Below are positions 55,065-64,000 of a stretch of DNA of 64,000 nt, one piece after another (position 1 is the first letter of the stretch; each line of letters begins with the position of its first letter). Source of the DNA: Anaerolineae bacterium (GTDB lineage Bacteria > Chloroflexota > Anaerolineae > 4572-78 > J111). The notes beneath the pieces are model-generated. The model worked only from the letters and a program-made list of their open reading frames with translations. It was not told the origin of the DNA and made no database searches. Position numbers and translations under genes: made by a program. The stretch lies in contig JAHDWA010000023.1 in assembly GCA_023382535.1 (NCBI GenBank), forward strand, positions 1-64,000, read 5' to 3'.

Positions 55065-57434
55065 TCACGGTTTCCTGATAATCAAATTATCAAAATTCAC
55101 CGTCGCCGACTGTTCCCCTTCAGCCATGTCTACGACCAGGGCAATTTTGCCCTCGGAAAGCCGGTCATTCTCCAACGTGGTCAACTGCACATCGTTGACA
55201 AAAAAGGTCAGGGTACTGCCTTTGGCCGAAATAATTAAACGATTGGCTTCGCCAGGCTTAATGGCCGGAGTGCTCGACCAATCCTTGAGTTTTTTCCACT
55301 CGCCGTCGTATAAAAGCACTGAATAGAGATTGTCATTCCCGATTTCGAAAACGTAAACATTCCCATCCTCGTCCAGGCGGAAGGCGACGCCATAGCTGTA
55401 ATAGGTCTCGCTGTCGAGGGGGGTGGCATCTACACTTAAAATGAAATCGGAAAAATCCCGGCTGGGCAGTTGTTTTTCCACATAAGGTAGCTTGTCCGGC
55501 TTGGCGGTGACGCTCAGCGTGTAGCGACCGTCCTCAATCGTTACCTCATTTTGGCTGTACTCATCTTCAAACTCGCCGGTAGACCAGCCTTTAGCGTCGG
55601 AGTCAAAGGCATCCTCAAAGAGAACAGCCGTGGTGGCGTCTAAGACGGCTAACTCGTCAGGGTTAAGCGAACGGATGACGAGGTTATCGAAATCAACGGT
55701 CGCTTTATCACCCTCTTCGTACAGATCAAGGGCCACCCCAATCGCTCCACTGCTTAGGGTGTCATCCTCCAGGGAGGCCACTTCTATCCCGTTGACATAG
55801 AAGGTGAAGGACGAACCGGCCGCTTTGACCGTCAACTGATTGGTTCCCTCGCGGTTAATGACCGGCGACTCAGCCCACTCGACCAGGGTTTCCCACTCTC
55901 CATTGTACAGCACGCTGACCATGTAATAACCGTCGGAATTGACCTCAAAAGCGTACAAGTTGGCATCGTCTACGTTCTCGCGGAGGGTCAGGCCATAGGC
56001 AAAATTACTGGCCACCTTCTTTTCTACCGGCGTTGCCTCAACCGAGAAAATAAAGTTGTCATACTCTGTATCGGCTAAATTGTTCCAGACAAAAACTCCC
56101 TGCTTGGCCTCCTGGGTCATCCGGTAACGGCCATCTACAAATTCGGTGTTGGTTACGCCGTACTCATCCTCTTGAGGGCCGGTAGGCCAATCATTCTGGT
56201 TAGAGCTAAAATCATCCTCAAACAAGATTTCTCCATCCAAGCCCGGAATATCAACAATTGGGACCGGGGTAGAGGCGCTAATTTCTGCAGTGGGTGGGGT
56301 TGGAATGGGTGCTTCCTCGGTAGCCGTTGGGATGTCTGTGGGTGTGGGTGTCTTTTCGATGCCAATGCTGACGGCGGTAGGACTGCTGGCTAGCGGAGTA
56401 CCCCCTCCACCACTGTCGGAAGCTATCAAGCCATAAAAGAGAAGCCCACCCCCCAACAGGCATAACAGGGCCACCACCGCAACGCCGCCAATCAACCAGG
56501 GACCCATACCGCCCGATTTTTTAGCCGCAGCAGGCGCAGGACCGGTGACACCTTGAGTTTGGGTGGAAGGGGTCGGCAAGCTGACGGTGCGGCCGCCGCT
56601 TTCAATTTCATTGAGCGCATGTTGCAGCGCCCGCTGCATCTCCCCGGCGGTTTGATAGCGCTGCTCCGGTTCCTTGGCCATCGCTTTGACAACCACCTGC
56701 TCTAGGGGGTCAGGAATATTCGGATTAATCGCCCGCGGTGGGGTAAGAGGTTCGCTGACGTGCTTGAGCACGATTGCTACCGGCGTTTCGGCTCGATAAG
56801 GCTGCTGTCCGGTCAGCAGCTCGTACAAGATGACTCCCAGAGAGTAAACGTCGGTTCTGCCGTCTATTTTGACTCCCTGGGCCTGCTCCGGCGACATGTA
56901 AGCTGGTGTGCCCAGGACGCTCCCGGCCCCGGTTAGTTGGGTGGCCCCGGAACCGGCCATCATCTTGGCAATACCGAAGTCGGTTAGCAGCGGTTCGCCG
57001 TTGTCGTCAATTAAGATGTTGCTGGGCTTGATGTCGCGGTGAACCACCCCCTGTTTGTGGGCATAATCAAGCGCGCGGGCCACGTCACCGATCAGGCTCA
57101 CCACCCGGTCATACGACAGGTTTTGGCCCATCAAGTTGGAGAGGGTGCCCCCCTTGATGTAGCGCATGACCATGTAGGTCAGGCCCTCCTGGGTACCGAA
57201 ATCGTACACCGGCAAAATATGGGGATGCTCCAGCGCGGCAATGGCTTTGGCTTCCTGTTCAAATCGTTTGACAAAGCTGGGGTCCTGCGCGTATTGGCTG
57301 GGTAAAATTTTAATGGCCACGTTGCGGTGGATGGAGGGTTGGTAGGCCCGGTAGACGGTCGCCATCCCGCCCTGGCCAATCTGTTCAACGATTTGGTATT
57401 GGCCAATATTTTTGCCAATTAAATTATCTGACAT
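55065..57434 (-). CDS. Transmembrane Ser/Thr protein kinase with two extracytoplasmic laminin-G/DUF1080-like domains
   Basis: A 789-residue signalling kinase. Residues 13-275 form a PknB-type kinase with GQGGMATVY, K42 in VAIKIL, catalytic D134 in HRDIKPSN, and D152 in DFG; all essentials are present. A Pro-rich juxtamembrane segment leads to one transmembrane helix (about 311-339). A Thr/Pro linker follows, and then two homologous beta-sandwich domains of about 190 residues each, opening ILFEDDFSSNQNDWPTG and VLFEDAFDSDAKGWSTG and ending with VDFDNLVIR and VNFDNLIIR. They resemble the 3-keto-disaccharide hydrolase/LamG fold and could bind glycans outside the cell. GGGAGAAAG precedes the ATG. 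The gene follows an inositol-phosphatase-type gene with 14 bp between. Confidence 0.92.
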   Translation of the reverse strand: MSDNLIGKNIGQYQIVEQIGQGGMATVYRAYQPSIHRNVAIKILPSQYAQDPSFVKRFEQEAKAIAALEHPHILPVYDFGTQEGLTYMVMRYIKGGTLSNLMGQNLSYDRVVSLIGDVARALDYAHKQGVVHRDIKPSNILIDDNGEPLLTDFGIAKMMAGSGATQLTGAGSVLGTPAYMSPEQAQGVKIDGRTDVYSLGVILYELLTGQQPYRAETPVAIVLKHVSEPLTPPRAINPNIPDPLEQVVVKAMAKEPEQRYQTAGEMQRALQHALNEIESGGRTVSLPTPSTQTQGVTGPAPAAAKKSGGMGPWLIGGVAVVALLCLLGGGLLFYGLIASDSGGGGTPLASSPTAVSIGIEKTPTPTDIPTATEEAPIPTPPTAEISASTPVPIVDIPGLDGEILFEDDFSSNQNDWPTGPQEDEYGVTNTEFVDGRYRMTQEAKQGVFVWNNLADTEYDNFIFSVEATPVEKKVASNFAYGLTLRENVDDANLYAFEVNSDGYYMVSVLYNGEWETLVEWAESPVINREGTNQLTVKAAGSSFTFYVNGIEVASLEDDTLSSGAIGVALDLYEEGDKATVDFDNLVIRSLNPDELAVLDATTAVLFEDAFDSDAKGWSTGEFEDEYSQNEVTIEDGRYTLSVTAKPDKLPYVEKQLPSRDFSDFILSVDATPLDSETYYSYGVAFRLDEDGNVYVFEIGNDNLYSVLLYDGEWKKLKDWSSTPAIKPGEANRLIISAKGSTLTFFVNDVQLTTLENDRLSEGKIALVVDMAEGEQSATVNFDNLIIRKP

Positions 57435-57448
57435 TTCTTTCTCCCGAA

Positions 57449-58228
57449 CTAGTCGTCATTGAGCAGGCGCAGCACTTCCGGCAGCAGGAGTTGGGTAGTT
57501 CCCAGCCCCTCCCTCGCATAAATGGTCGGGTTGCCCCGCCAATCGCCGAAATAGCCGCCGGCCTCGCTCAGAATGGGCGGGAAGGGACCGCCATCCCAGG
57601 GATTGATGATGGGATCGAGCATTACTTCCACCCGGCCGGTGGCCACCAAGGCATAGCCATAAGCATCGCACCAGCCGGCGCGATACCCGGTAGTTTGTTT
57701 AAGCCGTTCCCAGGCTGCTGCCCGGCCGTATTTATCAAAAGAAGCCGCATCATAATGAGTTACAACAGCATCCTTTAAGCGTTCAACCGGCGAGACCCTA
57801 GCCCGCCGGCCGTTCCACCAGCAGCCTTCGCCGGTGGCCGCGGCGACGATCTCACCCAGCGCCGGAAAGTGAGCCACGCCCACCTGGCATTGGCCTTCAA
57901 TTTCCAGCCCGATAAGGACTGCATACAACGGCACGCCGCGCACAAAGGAGCGGGTGCCGTCAATCGGGTCAATCAGCCAGCGATGGCTGGAACCGGCCGT
58001 ATTCTCCTGGCTGCCGTACTCTTCGCCGATAATGGCGTGGCCGGGGTATCGTTTTTCAATCCGGCTGCGAATTAATTTTTCCGCTTCCCGGTCGGCCACC
58101 GTTACCGGGGATTCATCGCTTTTAAAGTCGGGGCGCAGGCCGGTTTGAAAGTGACCAAGCGTTAATTGGCCGGCCTGCCAGGCGGTTTCGATGGTGAAAT
58201 CTAGATAATCACGGAGAGATTCAGACAC
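57449..58228 (-). CDS. Inositol monophosphatase family phosphatase (HisN-like)
   Basis: A 259-residue Mg2+-dependent, Li+-sensitive-type phosphatase. Motifs are IIGEEYG (Glu ligands, near residue 67), WLIDPIDGTRSFVRG (near 84) and DPIINPWDGGPFPPILSEAGG (near 204). IDGTRSF in place of IDGTxNF is typical of the histidinol-phosphatase HisN branch. GTG 58228 with AAGGAG six bases before it is the best start; a TTG at 58246 would place the ribosome site inside the gene. It could be histidinol-phosphate phosphatase, inositol phosphatase or 3'-phosphoadenosine nucleotidase. Upstream of the Ser/Thr kinase gene by 14 bp, so they are probably co-transcribed. Confidence 0.88.
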   Translation of the reverse strand: MSESLRDYLDFTIETAWQAGQLTLGHFQTGLRPDFKSDESPVTVADREAEKLIRSRIEKRYPGHAIIGEEYGSQENTAGSSHRWLIDPIDGTRSFVRGVPLYAVLIGLEIEGQCQVGVAHFPALGEIVAAATGEGCWWNGRRARVSPVERLKDAVVTHYDAASFDKYGRAAAWERLKQTTGYRAGWCDAYGYALVATGRVEVMLDPIINPWDGGPFPPILSEAGGYFGDWRGNPTIYAREGLGTTQLLLPEVLRLLNDD

Positions 58229-58369
58229 ATGCAGCTCCTTGGACAAATAAAAATGCTATGCCTGATAGCATAGCATAAAATGGCTCGATTGACTACTTGG
58301 GTTTCCAGGTATAAGGTCAGGGGTTAGGATGCGTTTATCGTTGCGGGAGGGGAAGGCTCTAACCGGGTC

Positions 58370-58591
58370 TTAAAACGGGTATACGCCATATTTATCATTC
58401 GCTGCCGTTTGATCAACGGCCCACTCTTTCAGGTAGGCTTCAGCCTGAGCTTGGGCCAGTTTCTCTGCCTCGACCTTACTGGCAGCCTTGATCGTCATCT
58501 CCCACTCCTGGCCGTTCCACTCAAAAAACGCCTGGGCAATATACTCCCCGGCCACTTCCTGATCGTTAACAAAAACTTCTGTCAGTTTCAC
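58370..58591 (-). CDS. Small acidic hypothetical protein
   Basis: A 73-residue soluble protein starting at GTG 58591 behind GAAAGG. Predicted strands (EVFVNDQEV, QAFFEWNGQEWEMTIKA) are followed by one amphipathic helix (VEAEKLAQAQAEAYLKEW). No family was recognised. The compact strand-strand-helix plan and a decent ribosome site support a real gene more than a chance ORF. Confidence 0.6.
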   Translation of the reverse strand: MKLTEVFVNDQEVAGEYIAQAFFEWNGQEWEMTIKAASKVEAEKLAQAQAEAYLKEWAVDQTAANDKYGVYPF

Positions 58592-58811
58592 CCTTTCAAC
58601 CCCCGCTGCCGGCCCTCAATCCTTAACATTTGGCCGCCCATTTTACCACAGCTTAATAGGGGCGGCAACAAAAGTCCAAATGACCAAAAAATAAATGACT
58701 TTTGGCACTTTTCCCGCTTCTCTTCTTGATGTATCTTTATAGCATTGTCTTAACAGCCTGCCGTTCCTTAATATTGATTTCATCACGTACCTCAGGAGAC
58801 TGCTTTTTTAT
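58592..58811. other. 220-bp divergent intergenic region
   Basis: A+T-rich sequence between the small hypothetical gene and the GH20-like gene. An AGGAG at 58793-58797 is 14 bases from ATG 58812, longer than usual. No clear promoter was picked by eye. Confidence 0.4.
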
Positions 58812-60674
58812 ATGATCAAAACCGACATCCCCCTCCTTCTTCCCCCGCCCCACTATCTTTCTCTCGAAGCCGGCATATTTGAGGTTGTGGGCCAGGGTGC
58901 TATCCATTTGGGTGGCCAACAGCCAGCCGGACTCCACTTTACCGCCACTCAACTTCAAGACCGGCTGTCCGAGGTCAGTGGTCAGGCCTGGCCAATTAGC
59001 GCCGAGAGCGAAACAGGGACAATTCACCTCGCAGTAGACTCGACCCTCTCTCGTGGAACAGAAGCTTACCGGTTGGATATTACTCCCGAAGCTATCGAAA
59101 TCAAGGGCGGCAGCCCGGCGGGCGTCTTTTACGGCTGCCAAACACTGTTCCAGCTCCTGCGCCAGTACAAAACTCACCTGCCCTGCCTGCATATCGAAGA
59201 TGCGCCGGATTTTCCCGTACGCGGCTTCATGCTCGACATCAGCCGTGACCGGGTGCCGACGATGGCCACTCTCCTGGCCTTGATTGACCGGCTGGCCGAG
59301 TGGAAGATCAATCACTTGCAGCTATACATCGAGCATACCTTTGCCTACCCCGGCCACCCGGTGGTCTGGCAGCAGGCCAGCCCGCTCGCCGGCGCGGAAA
59401 TACTGCAACTGGACACCTACTGCCGCGAGCGCTTCATTGATTTGGTTCCTAACCAGGCCTCTTTCGGTCATATGGAACGCTGGCTTAAACATCCGGCCTA
59501 TCGTCCGCTCGCCGAATCGCCCAACGGCTGGATTTCTTCCTCAGGAAACTCTATCCCCCACCCATTTACTCTGAATCCGCTCCATCCCGGCAGTCTTGAA
59601 CTGGTGGCGGGGCTTTACCAGGAGTTGCTGCCTTATTTCAGCAGCCGGCTCTTCAATATCAACGGAGACGAAACCTTTGAACTCGGGCAGGGGGCCAGCC
59701 GGGAGGCGGTGCAGCAACGGGGCAAAACGGCTGTCTACTTTGAGTTCTTACATAAATTAAACCATCTGGTGCAGCAGGCGAACCGGCAGATGCTCTACTG
59801 GGCTGACTTTTACTGGGACCACCCCCAGGAATTCAGAAACCATCCCGCCGGGGCGATTGCGCTGGAATGGGGGTATGAAGCAGACCACGATTTCGCGGGT
59901 CACACCGCCTGCCTGGCCGAGGCTGGCGTCCCGTTTTATGTTTGTCCCGGCACCTCAACCTGGAACACCCTGCTGGGGCGAACCGCTAACACCCTGACCA
60001 ACATTCTGAGTGCGGCGGAGAGCGGCCGGCGAAACGGGGCGCTGGGTTTGCTCGTCACCGATTGGGGGGATAACGGCAGCCTGGCCTATTGGCCAATTTT
60101 ATACCTGGGCCTGGCCTATGGGGCTGCGGCCGCCTGGGGCCTGGAACGGGCGCGGGTTATGTGCCTGCCAGAGACGCTCAGCCTGCACGCCTTTGGCGAT
60201 CCCAGCGGCGAGACGGGCCGGATTGCTTATGACTTGGGCAATGCTTATTGTGTCAGCGACTTGCAAGGCCACAACAGCGCCGCTCCGTTCTGGTTCCTGG
60301 TTAAAAACAAAGTGAGCGGCTGGCCCAAGCGTAAAGTCGAGGCGGCCCAGTTTCAACATTCATTGGAATACACCGCCGGCCTGACTGCTCGTTGGCACGA
60401 AGCGCGGCCTGCCGAACCTGAAGCTGCCCTAATTCGGGCTGAGTTCGCCAACAACACGGCCATGTGGCAGCATGCCTGTCGCTGCGGCCTGGCCGGGCTT
60501 GAGGAAAAAGCGGGACGGCGGCCAAACTGGTCACGCCTGGCCGAAGAACTGCAGGACATTGTGGCCGAACATCATCGTCTCTGGCTGGCCCGGCACCGCC
60601 CCGGCGGCCTAACCGATAGTACCGCTCGCCTGGCCAGCCGCTTGCCTTACTATGCCGCCAGGATGGCGGCCTAG
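58812..60674 (+). CDS. Glycoside hydrolase family 20 beta-N-acetylhexosaminidase-like enzyme
   Basis: A 620-residue enzyme. A GH20b-type N-terminal domain (about residues 1-125, IHLAVDSTL...EAYRLDITPEAIEIKG) precedes the TIM barrel, beginning FPVRGFMLDISRDRVPTM at about 137. The catalytic Asp-Glu pair is D286/E287 in NGDETFE. Later WADFYWDHP and LLVTDWGDNG complete the barrel. The C-terminal 200 residues are helical and not typical of small GH20s. No signal peptide is visible, so it acts inside the cell on imported glycans. Substrates are probably beta-linked GlcNAc or GalNAc. It precedes a GH38 mannosidase, suggesting breakdown of N-glycan-like or similar heteroglycans. Confidence 0.87.
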   Translation: MIKTDIPLLLPPPHYLSLEAGIFEVVGQGAIHLGGQQPAGLHFTATQLQDRLSEVSGQAWPISAESETGTIHLAVDSTLSRGTEAYRLDITPEAIEIKGGSPAGVFYGCQTLFQLLRQYKTHLPCLHIEDAPDFPVRGFMLDISRDRVPTMATLLALIDRLAEWKINHLQLYIEHTFAYPGHPVVWQQASPLAGAEILQLDTYCRERFIDLVPNQASFGHMERWLKHPAYRPLAESPNGWISSSGNSIPHPFTLNPLHPGSLELVAGLYQELLPYFSSRLFNINGDETFELGQGASREAVQQRGKTAVYFEFLHKLNHLVQQANRQMLYWADFYWDHPQEFRNHPAGAIALEWGYEADHDFAGHTACLAEAGVPFYVCPGTSTWNTLLGRTANTLTNILSAAESGRRNGALGLLVTDWGDNGSLAYWPILYLGLAYGAAAAWGLERARVMCLPETLSLHAFGDPSGETGRIAYDLGNAYCVSDLQGHNSAAPFWFLVKNKVSGWPKRKVEAAQFQHSLEYTAGLTARWHEARPAEPEAALIRAEFANNTAMWQHACRCGLAGLEEKAGRRPNWSRLAEELQDIVAEHHRLWLARHRPGGLTDSTARLASRLPYYAARMAA

Positions 60675-60690
60675 GAAAATAGCAAGTTGG

Positions 60691-60745
60691 AAGACTGGAG
60701 AATTGGAGATGCCCCGACCTTCCGTTCTTCCAACCTTCCAGTCTT
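60691..60745. repeat. Intergenic inverted repeat
   Basis: AAGACTGGA 60691-60699 pairs with TCCAGTCTT 60737-60745; the interior has further TTGGAAG-type repeats. It separates the GH20-like and GH38 genes. Confidence 0.55.
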
Positions 60746-60762
60746 AATAGATCGGAACTGTT

Positions 60763-63975
<3,213 letters not shown>

Positions 63976-64000
63976 ATAAAAAAATTCCTACGGTACACTT

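Overview
The window looks like chromosomal DNA of a member of the Chloroflexota, most likely Anaerolineae or Caldilineae. This is inferred from style, not from a marker gene. Lipoproteins have long Ala/Pro/Thr/Glu linkers, a sugar-binding lipoprotein has a Val-Glu-Lys-rich N-terminal linker, a secreted DUF11 protein ends in a VYLPLI-type tail, and short palindromic repeats are frequent between and even inside genes. No rRNA, tRNA, CRISPR array, insertion-sequence transposase or prophage was found. About 43 protein genes are supported.

Layout. 1-5.1 kb: a substrate-binding lipoprotein built of two almost identical domains, then a glutamine-synthetase-like ligase and a FluG-type amidohydrolase (amine or amino-acid uptake and gamma-glutamylation). 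5.2-7.4 kb: a PIN toxin/antitoxin pair, an LPxTG-type surface protein and a membrane HhH protein. 7.7-17.6 kb: a LacI-controlled carbohydrate locus with a near-consensus promoter overlapped by two tandem operators, followed by binding protein, two permeases, GH2 beta-galactosidase and an FGGY kinase. The ABC ATPase is not here. 17.7-21.8 kb: a membrane protein and a reverse-strand operon FGGY kinase - DhnA/LsrF-type aldolase - NagD-type phosphatase, with its own promoter. 21.9-33.4 kb: MFS transporter, FAD oxidase, a collapsed MmeI-type restriction gene, an unknown membrane protein, a fused CoA-transferase, GlsB, a DUF11 surface protein and an LLM oxidoreductase. 33.5-37.1 kb: cupin, aldo-keto reductase, lysine 2,3-aminomutase and a divergent Lrp regulator.

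37-50.4 kb is an ion and membrane-energy region. It holds an AI-2E exporter, DedA, two divergently transcribed membrane pyrophosphatases (one K+-dependent and one K+-independent by signature residue), a KimA-type K+ importer with two TrkA subunits, and topoisomerase I, which appears to start at CTG. Both pyrophosphatase genes have structured leaders with terminator-like hairpins, the best candidates here for undescribed RNA regulation.

50.5-64 kb: an unknown protein, two XdhC-type proteins, a DUF5989 - SxtJ-like - carbamoyltransferase module, a Ser/Thr kinase with two extracytoplasmic sandwich domains, an inositol-phosphatase-family enzyme, a GH20 hexosaminidase-like enzyme and a GH38 alpha-mannosidase.

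Two genome-level themes deserve attention. First, small palindromic repeats are abundant, including a 75-bp element present in two inverted copies plus a remnant. Second, similar repeat material has inserted in frame inside an FGGY kinase, a restriction-gene remnant, topA and GH38, adding peptide segments. All functional calls rest on recognising motifs by eye; no database search was run.
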